Part shown: positions 49,050 to 60,638 of the stretch, piece by piece | Position numbering within the stretch: the first letter of the stretch is position 1 | How the letters are laid out: each line of letters begins with the position of its first letter | NCBI GenBank assembly: GCA_943787205.1 | Contig: CALSLN010000005.1 | Location: 1 to 64,000 of the forward strand | DNA: 64,000 bases | Source: an uncultured Rhodospirillaceae bacterium | GTDB taxonomy: Bacteria > Pseudomonadota > Alphaproteobacteria > Rhodospirillales > Rhodospirillaceae | Direction: 5' to 3' | The notes under the pieces: generated by a model | Told to the model about the DNA's origin: nothing | Database searches by the model: none | What the model saw: the letters and a program-made list of their open reading frames with translations, nothing else | Made by a program: the position numbers and the translations under genes

Positions 49050-49522
49050 CTAGCTCCGTCTTGCCGTACAGCTGACCTTCGCCCGGCTCCTCAAACGCCG
49101 AGACCATCCGCCGCACCGCTTCCTCAAACAGCACACCGATCAACTTTCTGTAAGATACACGTGATCGGAATTCGAATTCGAGATGAGAAATCGACTTCAC
49201 AGCCCTTGCCGTCAGGCGTAGCCGGCAAAGACTTCCATCGTATTCGTTAAGTGCTTAAACGGCCCGTCCTTGTATAGGCCACTTCAACCATATTTGGTCT
49301 GGCGCGGTTAGGTCACACGCGCGATGTGAATGTCTCTCGCACCATCTTAAAGCCGATCGCCAAGATCTGCGTCAAACCCATCCTCATAGGATTTTCGATT
49401 TTCCGACAGGCTATGCACCACGGCAAAAACAGAGGGTAGCGTCTCCACGTCTGCGACCAGGTCAAACACTCTGCTCCTGTGTGTACGGCAACGTTATGCG
49501 CTTCTCGTGGATGAACTGCCAT
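49050..49522 (-). CDS. COQ10/RatA-type START-domain protein (frameshifted)
   Basis: Small hydrophobic-ligand-binding protein that binds coenzyme Q or, in RatA, associates with ribosomes. Start ATG at 49520-49522. Readable pieces: ITLPYTQEQ, RRYPLFLPWCIACRK (family ERYPEFLPWC), LAIGFKMVRETFTSRV and FEFRSR followed by LIGVLFEEAVRRMVSAFE. These are the diagnostic START-like blocks in order. The exact stop is uncertain because of shifts near the end. Downstream of lipA on the same strand, as in other alphaproteobacteria. Confidence 0.82.
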
Positions 49523-49540
49523 ACTCCGAGCGTGCCGTAC

Positions 49541-50498
49541 TTAGAGCCTATTGAGTACCGCCGCGAGTTTGCTTTTCCCGCGCGTCTCGAAGGCGGAGCA
49601 AAGTCAGCATCCGCGTGATAAGACGACCGCGTCAGACGGGCTCGCCGAAACCATCAGAAAGCCCTTCGCCCGCGCTATTTTCTCATACCCTGCAAACTCA
49701 TCCGGCGTCACAAAACGATCTACCGCCGCATGCCGTAGGCGTCGGCTGCAGGTACTGACCGATGGTCAGAGAAGTCGACGTCAGCCGCCCGCATGTCGTC
49801 CATGACCTGCAGCACTTCGTCTTTGCTCTTCGCCTAGTCCCACCATGATGCCCGACTTTGTGAAGACAGCTCGGGACCACTTCCTTCACACGCTCCAGCA
49901 AGCGCAAGCTTGTAAAGTAGCGCGCGCCTGGCCGAATGCTCCGATACAACCGCGGCACTGTTTCTAAGGTTGTGATTGTAATACATCGGGGTGGGCCTTA
50001 GCGACCACGAGATCCGTCGACCCGAGCTTCTTTCGGAAAGTCCGGGGTCAACACTTCAATCGTCGTATCTGGGACACGCTGCCTTGATTGAATTCGATCA
50101 CGCGGACCCAGTGCGCGGCCCCGCCATCCTCGAGATCATCGCGGTCTACGGACGTGATGACCACGTGACGCAACCCCAGCTTGGCAACCGCTTCACCGAC
50201 GTGCGCCGGCTCGTTCGGTCATCAACCCTGCCCGGTTTTCCCGTCTTGATGTTGCAGAAGGCGCAGGCCCGCGTGCACAGATGTCGCCCAAGGATCATCA
50301 TGCGTCGCGTGCTTTTGTGCCCAACACTCTCCAATGTTTGGGACACGCCGCTTCTTCGCAGACCGTGTGAAGGTCGAGATCGCGCATCAGTTTGCGCGTC
50401 TCTCCATAGGTCCGGAGATGTCGGTGCCTTTACGCGCAACCAGTCGGGCTTCGGTTGTCGCGCGTTGCTTGCGCCTTGATGGGGGTTACCTCGGTCAT
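49541..50498 (-). CDS. lipA: Lipoyl synthase (heavily frameshifted)
   Basis: Radical-SAM enzyme that inserts two sulfurs into octanoyl-lipoyl domains. Start ATG at 50496-50498 ([13 protein letters not shown]). Seen: WLRVKAPTS, the CxxxCxxC cluster as [39 protein letters not shown] with [21 protein letters not shown] and [11 protein letters not shown] at the end before the TAA at 49541-49543. About eight shifts, making this one of the most damaged loci. It lies downstream of lpdA, matching its job of activating the lipoyl domains of the dehydrogenase upstream. Confidence 0.9.
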
Positions 50499-50513
50499 GA
50501 TCTTAGATATGGA

Positions 50514-51911
<1,398 letters not shown>

Positions 51912-51922
51912 TCAGCCTCCGC

Positions 51923-53283
51923 TCACAACAACAAGCTTAAGGGATCTTCAATCAGAGGCTTGAAGGCCGCCAGGAATTCAGCACCAACTGCACCGTCGAC
52001 GACCCGGTGGTCGCAAGACAACGTGCAACTCATCACAGTTCCAACAGCCAGCGCTCCATCCTTAACGATAGGTCGTTGCTCACCGGCACCGACGGCTAAG
52101 ATCGCGCTCTGGGGCGGATTAACAATCGCCGAAAATTCTTTGATGCCAAACATGCCAAGATTGGAGATCGAGAAACCACCACCTTGGTATTCTTCTGGCT
52201 TGAGCTTGTTGTCACGCGCACGACCAGCAAGTTCCTTCATCTCATTGGAGAGAACTGACAATCCTTTTTGATCGGCGTTCCGGATGATCGGTGTGATCAA
52301 CCCACCATCTGTGGCCACGGCAACTCGCAACGTCAACATTGTCGTACACACGAATTGCTTCGTCCGTCCAAGTCGCGTTGACCATTGGGACCCGTGCGCA
52401 TCGCCACAGCGCTCAGCCTTAATCACGAAATCATTGACCGACATCTTATAGTCTAGCGTCCTTCGCGGCTATTCAGCTCGTTTCCGCAAGCGCCAAGCAA
52501 TGCATCGATGTTGCAGTCGATCGTGAGATAAAAGTGCGGGATGTTCTGCTTTGGCTTCCAGCAAGCGCCGCGCAATGACTTTCCGTACATTGCCAGTATT
52601 CGCCTCCTCGGTATACGATTGCCCGAAATCGGAACATTCTGGCCGATGCAGAAGAATCCGGCTGCCAGCGCCTTGTCGTCTGACCTGATGGACGCTTGGC
52701 AGCTACCGCCACCGGACATCGCTTTTTCCACGTCCGCCTTCACAATCCGCCCGTTGGGTCCACTGACCCTGGAGACAGCTCCCAGGTCTACGTCCTGCAT
52801 TCGCCGCGATTCGTTCTTGCCAACGGGCTCGCGAACACACGGGCGCCACTCTCAACAGGCGGTGTCGCCGACTTTGGCGCGGCAGGAGCTGGTTTTTCGC
52901 TCCTTGGACGGCCGGCGGTTCGCTCAGAAAGTCTGGACTCTGGCTGTTGCGTGCAGTCCCGCTGCCGAATTGCTGGCGACAGCAGCAACGGTACTGATCA
53001 GACGTCTTTGATATGCCCCCCTGCGTCTTCACCTTCCTCAAGCAAGACGCCGATTGGCTTAGTTGACCTCGACACCCTTCCGTGCCTTCTTTAGCAACGA
53101 GGATCTTTCCGATCGTGCCTTCGTCAACGGCCTCCAGTTCCATCGTTGCCTTATCGGTTTCTATCTCGGCGATGATATCCCCCGAAGAAACTTCGTCGCC
53201 TTCTTTGACCATCCACTTCGATCAGCGTTACCTTCCGTCATGGTCGGTGACGAAAGTGCCGGCATTAGGATTTGAATAGGCAT
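51923..53283 (-). CDS. pdhC: Pyruvate dehydrogenase E2, dihydrolipoamide acetyltransferase (heavily frameshifted)
   Basis: Core of the pyruvate dehydrogenase complex: carries acetyl groups from E1 to CoA. Start ATG at 53281-53283 ([10 protein letters not shown]). Lipoyl domain pieces [19 protein letters not shown] with the lipoyl Lys in ETDKAT; the peripheral-subunit-binding domain remnant [20 protein letters not shown]; catalytic domain [19 protein letters not shown] and the active-site His/Asp in [18 protein letters not shown]. Shifts near 53210, 53050, 52790, 52640 and 52440. It follows pdhB by about 30 bases. Confidence 0.92.
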
Positions 53284-53309
53284 AGGTCTTATTTCCTCTT
53301 TCGCGATGC

Positions 53310-54683
53310 TTAATCGCGATAGCAAGCAGCTTTCGCCGCTTCTACGATGTGTTCAACTTGGGGCAAAGCCAATTTCTCTAGGTTTGCCGCATAAGGCATG
53401 GGCACATCCACACCAGTCACGCGTGCGACCGGCGCATCGAGCCAATCAAATGCGTTCTCCATGATTTGGGCAGAAATTTCCGCGCCGATACCAGAGAACG
53501 GGAACCCTTCTTCGCAAGACACACAACGGTTGGTCTTTTGAACAGACTTAATAATCGTCTCTGTATCAAGTGGACGCAGGCTACGAAGGTTAATGACCTC
53601 AGCTGAGATGCCCTGCTCGGCCAATTGCTCGGCCGCTTCCAAAGCCTTACCGACCATGATCGTGAACGCGGTGATCGTAACGTCGGTCCCTTCACGCTCA
53701 ATCTTCGCCTTACCAATTGGCAAGACATACTCATCGCTGGTTGGGACATCGAATTTCGTCCCATACAACAGCTCGTTCTCTAAGACGATGACCGGGTTAG
53801 GATCGCGGATAGCGGCTTTCATTAAACCTTTTGCATCGGCGCCAGACCATGGGGCGACGACTTTATGGCCCGGAATATGGGCATACCAAGCGCCGTAGCA
53901 TTGTGAATGCTGAGCACCAACGCGCGAGGCAGCGCCATTCGGGCCACGAAAAACAATCGAACACCCCATCTGCCCACCAGACATATAGAGCGTCTTAGCC
54001 GCCGAATTGATGATCTGATCAATAGCTTGCATGGCAAAGTTAAAGGTCATGAATTCGATAATTGGTTTGAGGTTGCCAAATGCCGCCCCCACACCCAAAC
54101 CTGCGAAGCCTTGCTCGGTAATCGGCGTATCGATAACGCGCTTGCCGCTGAACTCTTCGAGAAGGCCCTGGCTGACTTTGTATGCACCCTGATACTCAGC
54201 GACTTCCTCACCCATAAGAAACACCGCTTCGTCTTTGCGCATTTCTTCGGCCATCGCGTCTCGCAACGCTTCTCTCACAGTAATTTCTGCGGTTTCGCCT
54301 AGGTCCGGTTCATCGACATCGAACACAGGCTTAGGGGCAGCCGGTTGTTTAACCACCGCAACGGACTCAGCCTCGGTGACGTGCTCTGACGCAGCAGGTT
54401 TTTGAGGAGCAGCCGATACGACAATCGCGCTGGCATCCTCGCCTTCTTCCAAAACTACCGCGATCGGAACATTAACGTCGACACCTTCGGTCCCTTCCGC
54501 AACGAGAAGTTTGCCAATGGTCCCTTCGTCTACAGCTTCCAGTTCCATGGTCGCCTTATCTGTTTCGATTTCTGCAATGATGTCTCCGGCGACGACACTG
54601 TCACCTTCCTTCACCATCCATTTCGAAAGCGTTCCCTCAGTCATCGTTGGGGAAAGCGCGGGCATTAAAATTTCCGTCGCCAC
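53310..54683 (-). CDS. pdhB: Pyruvate dehydrogenase E1 beta subunit with N-terminal lipoyl domain
   Basis: Together with PdhA, decarboxylates pyruvate with thiamine pyrophosphate. GTG start at 54681-54683 ([12 protein letters not shown]) is preferred over the longer frame. About 457 residues: lipoyl domain (1-80, [12 protein letters not shown]), an Ala/Pro/Glu linker, then the transketolase-like domain with [54 protein letters not shown], and the C-terminal transketolase domain ending [11 protein letters not shown]. The lipoyl domain fused to E1 beta is known from alphaproteobacteria. Intact. Confidence 0.96.
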   Translation of the reverse strand: MATEILMPALSPTMTEGTLSKWMVKEGDSVVAGDIIAEIETDKATMELEAVDEGTIGKLLVAEGTEGVDVNVPIAVVLEEGEDASAIVVSAAPQKPAASEHVTEAESVAVVKQPAAPKPVFDVDEPDLGETAEITVREALRDAMAEEMRKDEAVFLMGEEVAEYQGAYKVSQGLLEEFSGKRVIDTPITEQGFAGLGVGAAFGNLKPIIEFMTFNFAMQAIDQIINSAAKTLYMSGGQMGCSIVFRGPNGAASRVGAQHSQCYGAWYAHIPGHKVVAPWSGADAKGLMKAAIRDPNPVIVLENELLYGTKFDVPTSDEYVLPIGKAKIEREGTDVTITAFTIMVGKALEAAEQLAEQGISAEVINLRSLRPLDTETIIKSVQKTNRCVSCEEGFPFSGIGAEISAQIMENAFDWLDAPVARVTGVDVPMPYAANLEKLALPQVEHIVEAAKAACYRD

Positions 54684-54762
54684 GGATAAATACTCCTTCA
54701 TTGCCTCCTATGGAGGCCTAGCAGTGCAAGGCTCTAAAGAGCCTTAAACAGTGCTCTACAAA

Positions 54763-55834
54763 TTAGGCAACGTCGCGAAGGACGTCGGTAAACAACTCAC
54801 TTGGATCTGGTTCAGGCGAGGCCTGAGCGAATTCGGCAGACTCAGTAACGCGCGCTTTAATCGCCTTATCCATCTCTTTGAAAGCCTCATCATCAAGGGC
54901 TTTGTCTTCAAGAAGTTTAAAGCGAAGACGATCAATTGGATCGTGCTCGCCACGCATCTTCGCGAGTTCTTCTTTCGACCGATATTTGGCCGGGTCGGAC
55001 ATGGAATGACCACGATACCGATACGTTTTCATTTCTAGAATTATGGGACCGTTGCCGCCACGGACGTATTCGACGGCCTCTTGGCCAGCCTTATAAACTG
55101 CAGCCACATCCATGCCATCAACGACTTTGCCAGGAATGCCGTATGCTTCCCCACGTCGATAAAGATCGATAGATGCGGACGCGCGCTCAATCGATGTCCC
55201 CATACCGTATTTATTGTTCTCGATGACATAGATCACCGGCAACTTCCAAAGCGCTGCCATATTGAACGCTTCGTAGACCTGACCCTGGTTTGTCGCCCCG
55301 TCGCCGAAGTAGCAAAAGTTCACGCCGCCATCTTCGTTGTACTTGTGAGAAAACGCTAAGCCTGTGCCAATCGGCACAGACGCGCCAACGATGCCATGTC
55401 CGCCAAAGAATCCTTTTTCCCGGCTAAACATGTGCATGGACCCGCCTTTGCCGCGAGAATACCCATCAATTCTGCCGGTTAACTCAGCCATGACGCCTTT
55501 GGGATCCATGCCTGACGCTAACATGTGTCCATGATCTCGGTAGGTGGTGATCAGGGTATCTGCGTCGATGACATTTCCCTGCAGCCCAACAACGACGGCT
55601 TCTTGGCCAATGTACAGGTGGCAAAAGCCACCAATCAAACCCATCCCATAAAGCTGCCCTGCCCGCTCCTCGAAGCGCCGTATCAAGCAACATGTCTCTA
55701 TAAAATTGGACTCTGCTGTTCGACGGAGAAGGCTCTTTGGCCGTCGACGACCGTGTTGCAGTCTTCGCGGATTTGTCTGGTCTTCGTCTTTAGAATGCAG
55801 ATGGCTTGGCGGTCGCGGACTTACGTGCGGCCAT
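54763..55834 (-). CDS. pdhA: Pyruvate dehydrogenase E1 alpha subunit (frameshifted near the start)
   Basis: Thiamine-pyrophosphate-binding half of E1. Start ATG at 55832-55834 (MAARKSATAKPSAF). One or two shifts near 55790-55700 break the N-terminal 40 residues, then one frame covers RRFEERAGQLYGMGLIGGFCH, HGHMLASGMDPK, RGKGGSMHMFSREKGFFGGHG and the TPP motif CYFGDGATNQGQVYEAFNMAAL (GDGxxNxG). It also carries the phosphorylation-loop-like TYRYRGHSMSDPAKYR. The tail is DPSELFTDVLRDVA. Gap to pdhB about 80 bases. Confidence 0.95.
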
Positions 55835-56196
55835 GCGGGATCCCCGTTCCTGTTTCGGTGCGCATATATTCTTGTTGTTATTGGCACGCCTCGTCTGTGC
55901 GGTTTATCGCAGCGGCAACCGCTCTGTCGCAAGTGAAAACTAAGCCGTTAACCCACTGTTTGCACTGCACAATTTATAAATAAACTGAAATCGGTTAATA
56001 TACTGTCAGACCAGTGTTTTTAGCGTAATGCTCTTTCTCAATAGGGTATTTTAATTACAATAATCGCCCTATTTATAGAACTTATTCTATTCGAAACGGT
56101 AAAATAAGACGTTTCGTTATCGGCGCCTATAACGCGCGCACTACCGCAAAACTCGCAGTAAAGCGGTCTTACGAGCGGTCCAACAGAAAATAGAGA
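55835..56196. other. Intergenic region upstream of pdhA
   Basis: About 360 mostly AT-rich bases between ftsB and pdhA, both on the minus strand. It should contain the promoter of the pyruvate dehydrogenase operon; no confident -35/-10 pair, riboswitch or gene was identified. Confidence 0.5.
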
Positions 56197-56511
56197 CTAG
56201 CGGTTTTCGGGAATGATCAGGAATTCGTTCGGCTGAGCAAAAGCCAGCACACGTCGCGTTTGCTCGCCCAACATATCTAAATCCAGGCTATCAGGCCGGA
56301 GCAAAGAAATTCGGCTTTCTAACAATTCACGTTCAGCCTGAATGAGAGCGAGGTCTGTTTCGGCAGCCGCCATTTGCTGACGAACCTGCCACCATGCAAG
56401 CAAACCGCGGTCACCTTGCACAGCGTGATACGCAAAATAGGTTACGAGGGCAGCGCCGAGTAGAGGCGCGAGCACCTGTTTTGCCTTCTTGCTATGTTCC
56501 CCCTTAACCAT
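56197..56511 (-). CDS. ftsB: Septum formation initiator FtsB/DivIC
   Basis: Short bitopic division protein of 104 residues: basic cytoplasmic N-terminus, one membrane segment (about 14-33, LLGAALVTYFAYHAV), a periplasmic coiled coil (QQMAAAETDLALIQAERELL) and a short C-terminal region, DMLGEQTRRVLAFAQPNEFL. The coiled coil pairs with FtsL and recruits FtsQ. Its place next to pdhA is the usual alphaproteobacterial synteny, where it is preceded by eno; here eno is not present on the other side. Confidence 0.92.
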   Translation of the reverse strand: MVKGEHSKKAKQVLAPLLGAALVTYFAYHAVQGDRGLLAWWQVRQQMAAAETDLALIQAERELLESRISLLRPDSLDLDMLGEQTRRVLAFAQPNEFLIIPENR

Positions 56512-56817
56512 GAGAGGATGGAATCACGACGGAGTCACGCGGTCAAGACAACACCTTATGGTTTCTTCAATAGAATCAAGGGTGTGGCAATTCCGACTCA
56601 CATTGATTCGAGACGAACAAGAAATCCGGTTCTAATCTTGATAGCTTGATATTGGCCTGTGCAAAGGCGCGGCAGCGCCAACGGTGACACTCAGGATACA
56701 GCGTATCATCCACTAGATGTCCACTGGTCGACCCACCTGGTAGCGGGACAAGCCAAACCGGCGTTATCACCCCATTATAAGTACAAAGCGTGGATAGAGA
56801 GTTTAGGGGAATTAAAC
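56512..56817. other. Divergent intergenic region ftsB / alpha-beta hydrolase
   Basis: About 305 bases. The open frame continues upstream of the hydrolase start but lacks family features, so it is treated as non-coding. The AGGGGAATT ribosome-site-like sequence lies just before the hydrolase ATG. No other structure noted. Confidence 0.5.
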
Positions 56818-57828
56818 ATGCCATTCGCACTAAAGAGCCTAGGAGTCATCGTCATCGCTGCCGCTGCAGCCGCTGGTATTTGGCTTTATATGCTCACGTC
56901 GGGCGGATTTGATATTTCGCTGGAAGATCTTCGCGCCAAATATGAAATGCCAGACTCCCAGTACATCACTCTCGACGGCATCGACATCCATTATATGGAT
57001 CAAGGCGAAGGCCCCGCTGTTGTGTTGTCCCATGCGTCTTTTCATAGCCTGCGGGCTTGGGATGGCATGGTCGAAAACATGACTGACCAGTTTCGTGTTA
57101 TTCGGTTTGACTATCCCAACGCTGGCCTAACTGGTTTTGACGAAAAGAACCGGTACTCCGTTGAGCATTATCAAGAACTCATCACACAACTCACCGAAGC
57201 ACTCGACATTGAAAAGTTTCATCTGATCGGCACGTCATCCGGTGCAACGGTCGCCTTTCGCTATGCCGCGAACAATCCAGAGAAGCTCAATCGGTTCGTT
57301 CTAATCAATTCTGCTGGCATGCCTCGGACTGCCATCACCAATCCGAACAGAGCACGTGGCAGTCGACTCAGCCGCTGGATGCTGAGCTACCACCAACCAC
57401 GGAGTTATTGGGAGACTGCTCTCAATCTAAATGTGACGTCTCGTCCTCCAACCGAAGACCACATCGAGATGAATTACGATATGAACCGCCGTGCTGATCG
57501 CGGAGAACCGGCCCGTATCTTTAGGCGTAAGTACGTTACCGGAGACCCAGAAGTTGTTCTTGATGACATTACAGCCCCGACACTCATTATGTGGGGCATG
57601 GAGAATCCAACTGTGATGCACCTTGAAGCCAATGTGATGCAGCTTTGGATGACCGGCGCACCGACAATCGTCAAAAAGTACGACCGCCTTGGGCACTACC
57701 CCTACATCGAAGAGCCTGAGCTGTTCGCGGCTGACATCAGCGCCTTTTTGTCTGGCGAATGGGATGACCAGCTAAGACAAACGCAACGCGTCAAGCCAGA
57801 AGACCTAGCCTCGTTTTCGTCAAACTAG
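56818..57828 (+). CDS. Alpha/beta hydrolase with N-terminal membrane anchor
   Basis: A 336-residue hydrolase. Start ATG 56818 gives a hydrophobic anchor or uncleaved signal (IVIAAAAAAGIWLYM). The nucleophile elbow is GTSSGA with Ser140; the catalytic His293 is in LGHYPYIEEP. The usual acid segment WGxxD reads MWGMENP, so a Glu or a nearby Asp must supply the acid. A positive-charge-rich lid region (about 185-215) and NSAGMPRT motif follow the elbow. It resembles ester and haloalkane-type hydrolases, and the ester substrate is unknown. Convergent with the MDR reductase gene, overlapping it by 4 bases. It may hydrolyse products of the tannase region. Confidence 0.85.
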   Translation: MPFALKSLGVIVIAAAAAAGIWLYMLTSGGFDISLEDLRAKYEMPDSQYITLDGIDIHYMDQGEGPAVVLSHASFHSLRAWDGMVENMTDQFRVIRFDYPNAGLTGFDEKNRYSVEHYQELITQLTEALDIEKFHLIGTSSGATVAFRYAANNPEKLNRFVLINSAGMPRTAITNPNRARGSRLSRWMLSYHQPRSYWETALNLNVTSRPPTEDHIEMNYDMNRRADRGEPARIFRRKYVTGDPEVVLDDITAPTLIMWGMENPTVMHLEANVMQLWMTGAPTIVKKYDRLGHYPYIEEPELFAADISAFLSGEWDDQLRQTQRVKPEDLASFSSN

Positions 57829-58922
57829 GCTGGTTCGCCATTTAAACGGGTTTGATTCAAGCGCACTAAGCGTTTGCCCACGTTAGTCCCCTTGAACAAG
57901 CCGACAAAGGCGTCTGGTGCGTTTTCGAGGCCATCAACAATGTCGTCGCGGTACTTCAACTTGCCGTCTTTGATCCATTCACTCATAGCCTTGCGGCCTT
58001 CGTCGTAGCGCTCGATATAATCATGGATAATGAACATCGGTTTATCCATCTTCCATGTCCACGGTGAGCCGTCATCTTCAAACGTGTTGTACTGCTCAGT
58101 GGAACCAACGTACGAGACCCGGCCGCCCGGATTGAGTTGTTTGACGATCGCATCGCCCATGGGTCCGCCAACATTATCATAATAAATGTCGACGCCATTC
58201 GGGCACGCCCGTTTCACCGCGGCACCAATGTCATTGACCTCTTTGTAATTGATGCCCGCGTCGAAACCCATTTCCTCAGTGAGGAAACGGATTTTCTCTT
58301 CCGAAGACGTAATCCCGATCACCCTCGCGCCGTGTATCTTTCCAATCTGGCCAGCCAAGTGCCCGACGGCCCCTGCTGCCGTGGTGACGACCATGACGTC
58401 TCCGGGTTTCGGTTTGCACTCCAACATCATCGAGAAGTAAGCCGTCATGCCGGGGCGTCCGAGCACACTGGCTGCCGTATTAAGCGGACCTAAAGTTTCG
58501 TCGACGACGCGCAAGCCAGACCTATTGTGGATGTAATGTCCTATCCCGCGTGTCAGTGCATAGTTTTGCCAACCGAGAAGCCCGTTGACCACGTCTCCAT
58601 CTTTGAAATCCGGATGATGAGACTTCACAACTTCACCCACGATATCGCCAAGCATCACCCCGTACAACGGCACAACCTCAACATTCCGAGGCGTCGCGTT
58701 CATCACCAGTCGCTGAAAAGGATCAACGGACAAATATAGATTCCGAACAAGCACCTGTCCGGGAGCTGGGGCCGGAACGACGTCTTCAACCAATTTAAAA
58801 TCGTCAACGGTCGGAGTCCCGTTCGGATGCTTTGCCAAGAGCCAACGCTTATGGGTTTCCTCTGTTTCGGGCTGCCACCCCTTAACGATTACTTCGCTGA
58901 CTTCTTTTTTCATGCCACTCAC
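57825..58922 (-). CDS. Zinc-free medium-chain reductase (PTGR/CurA-like NADP-dependent oxidoreductase)
   Basis: A 365-residue MDR-family enzyme that reduces activated carbon-carbon double bonds in the family. Substrate-binding start LYLSVDPFQRLVMN, NADP motif TTAAGAVGHLAGQIGK with AxxGxxG-type AAGAVG, GIGVEITSSEE-like ITSSEEKIRFL, VDIYYDNVGGPMGDAIVK, and the C-terminal NVGKRLVRL. No structural zinc cysteines are visible. Two more reads of the C-terminal part are in alternative frames only. Next to a Rieske oxygenase gene on the same strand. Confidence 0.9.
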   Translation of the reverse strand: MSGMKKEVSEVIVKGWQPETEETHKRWLLAKHPNGTPTVDDFKLVEDVVPAPAPGQVLVRNLYLSVDPFQRLVMNATPRNVEVVPLYGVMLGDIVGEVVKSHHPDFKDGDVVNGLLGWQNYALTRGIGHYIHNRSGLRVVDETLGPLNTAASVLGRPGMTAYFSMMLECKPKPGDVMVVTTAAGAVGHLAGQIGKIHGARVIGITSSEEKIRFLTEEMGFDAGINYKEVNDIGAAVKRACPNGVDIYYDNVGGPMGDAIVKQLNPGGRVSYVGSTEQYNTFEDDGSPWTWKMDKPMFIIHDYIERYDEGRKAMSEWIKDGKLKYRDDIVDGLENAPDAFVGLFKGTNVGKRLVRLNQTRLNGEPA

Positions 58923-58991
58923 CCCAAAACGTTTGTGAACAGTAGTCTTCTGAAGACGAACATAAAGCGCAAGTCCTTAGCCAAAAGAAAA

Positions 58992-59012
58992 CGCCGGCCA
59001 CAAGGACCGGCG
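58992..59012 (-). terminator. Terminator after the Rieske oxygenase gene
   Basis: Six-base stem CGCCGG / CCGGCG with a 9-base loop, followed on the minus strand by TTTTCTTTT. It lies about 25 bases past the oxygenase stop and about 70 bases before the reductase start, so it may limit read-through. Confidence 0.85.
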
Positions 59013-59037
59013 CTTCCATCAAACGATTTAAAGTCTG

Positions 59038-60210
59038 CTATTCAGCGGCTTCCCGAATGGGCTCCGCCTCAGGTAAAGCATCGAACACAGGGGCCGGATC
59101 AAGGGCCCACGCTTTTGATTCTCGCCGATACGGACAAGGAATAGCCGTAATAACATCACCTTTCGCCGTGAGTTCATTCAAGGCCATATGGTCTAGTCGC
59201 CAGCCTTTCTGCTCCCACTCTTTGAGCTTTCCGCGATACTGCACAACCACACGGTCGTGCGGCATCAGCACTTCCTTGGTCATTGTCGGCGGCGTCATCT
59301 TCGGCTCGAGCTTGTTGACGACAACGATGTCCTCACTCGCTACAAACATGTTCCGTTCTTTGATCTTCTTATCCAAGAACTTGTTCAACCACTCGCGTTT
59401 GGTAATCGCCATGTTGCGCAGATTAACCAAGAAGATACGTGTTTTTGCTTCTTCGATGGGCGCTTCAAACATGTACTGATGCATATGCATTTTTTCTGAC
59501 AGGTGGATGAAGGTCCACATGTGGTTCGGCCCATAGGTCCCTGACCCGGCTTGCATCTTGCCGCCTTCCTTGCGGAAGCGCTTCATCAACCAGTTCTTGA
59601 GCGGCGGCGCATCGAACGTATGCATAAAGCCGAAACCCCAGTCGTTGTTCTTATAGGGTTCTAGTTCGTTGACCTGGTACTCTTCTTCTTTTTCGCCGTT
59701 ATAGCCATGCGTCGAGTGCACATATTCGTTATGCGCTGGATCTAGACCGTTCTCGATGGAGCGCTCGTAGTTGTAATCCACATCAAACGTTTGAATGGTC
59801 GCACGCCATCCGTCTGTCTCGTACTCATCGATCGGCATGATCGGGGGGCGTTCCGCTTCCGGCAAATCACCGAGGAAGGCGAAAACCAAACCGTATTTAT
59901 CGACGGTCGGATAAGCATCTACTCGAGCACGGGCAGGAATTTTACCGTTGATACCAAGAGATGGAATTTTTGTGCATTCGCCTTCTGCGGTGAAACGCCA
60001 GCCATGATAAGGGCATTGAACCGTGCCATCTTCTTTACACTTACCACCAGATAACGCGCCGCCACGGTGAACGCAGGTATCAGCCAACAGAGCCGGCTGA
60101 CCTTTGTTATCCCGGAACGCAACGAAGTCATGTTTAAGAATTCGCACGCGGATCGGTTTATCCGTCAGCTCGTCGCTTACACAAACCGGATACCAAAAAT
60201 TCACATACAT
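59038..60210 (-). CDS. Rieske non-heme iron oxygenase, alpha-subunit type
   Basis: A 390-residue oxygenase. Start ATG 60208-60210 (MYVNFWYPV) is preferred, with a GGGAG site 9 bases upstream; a GTG 11 codons earlier is also in frame. Rieske cluster: Cys46-x-His48 (CVHRGG) and Cys66-x2-His69 (QCPYHGW), 17 residues apart. The mononuclear iron site shows NGLDPAHNEYVHSTH with both His. Length and architecture match ring-hydroxylating or demethylating monooxygenases of the phthalate/vanillate/pheophorbide oxygenase type. No reductase or ferredoxin component is adjacent. Substrate unknown, likely aromatic. Confidence 0.9.
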   Translation of the reverse strand: MYVNFWYPVCVSDELTDKPIRVRILKHDFVAFRDNKGQPALLADTCVHRGGALSGGKCKEDGTVQCPYHGWRFTAEGECTKIPSLGINGKIPARARVDAYPTVDKYGLVFAFLGDLPEAERPPIMPIDEYETDGWRATIQTFDVDYNYERSIENGLDPAHNEYVHSTHGYNGEKEEEYQVNELEPYKNNDWGFGFMHTFDAPPLKNWLMKRFRKEGGKMQAGSGTYGPNHMWTFIHLSEKMHMHQYMFEAPIEEAKTRIFLVNLRNMAITKREWLNKFLDKKIKERNMFVASEDIVVVNKLEPKMTPPTMTKEVLMPHDRVVVQYRGKLKEWEQKGWRLDHMALNELTAKGDVITAIPCPYRRESKAWALDPAPVFDALPEAEPIREAAE

Positions 60211-60638
60211 TTTATACGTCTCCCACTCTGATGCCTTGAGCACTCAATTTCATAAACTATACGACATCTATGAGGTTATTGGATTGAAACCGGTTTGATC
60301 GTGGTCAATTTTTTCTGGATTACTTTATGCACACGATCAAGGGTCCAAATTATTTATAAGTGTTTGATATAATTAAGAAAAATTGACTTTCGATCCGTCT
60401 AACCTTGGAATTAGCCTAACCCAGATTCCCAAATCCGTGCAGCTCGACCACTGTTCAACGGGCGGATTAGCGCCAAAAAAGTGCAGAAAACTTAGGATTT
60501 CTCTTTGCATCTAAAAACACAGCGGCCCATAAACCGGCTGCCCATTCTACGGTCAACTCATATCCTACGGCCCTTCAAAGTGATCGGTATGACCTAAGAG
60601 AGCCGTATGCAGCCCATTACCCTTATGAAAGTTACACA
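60211..60638. other. Divergent intergenic region, Rieske oxygenase / MFS transporter
   Basis: About 430 bases with no gene. It contains the palindrome and inverted repeat listed separately, and the GTG/ATG start alternatives of the oxygenase. The promoters of both divergent transcripts should lie here. Confidence 0.6.
60287..60340. promoter_or_regulatory. Palindrome and 9-base inverted repeat, candidate operator
   Basis: AAACCGGTTT (60287-60296) is a perfect palindrome. It overlaps the left arm of a perfect inverted repeat TTGATCGTG (60295-60303) / CACGATCAA (60332-60340) with 28 bases between. It lies 85 bases upstream of the oxygenase start and 300 bases upstream of the MFS start. No regulator gene is adjacent. 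Confidence 0.55.
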
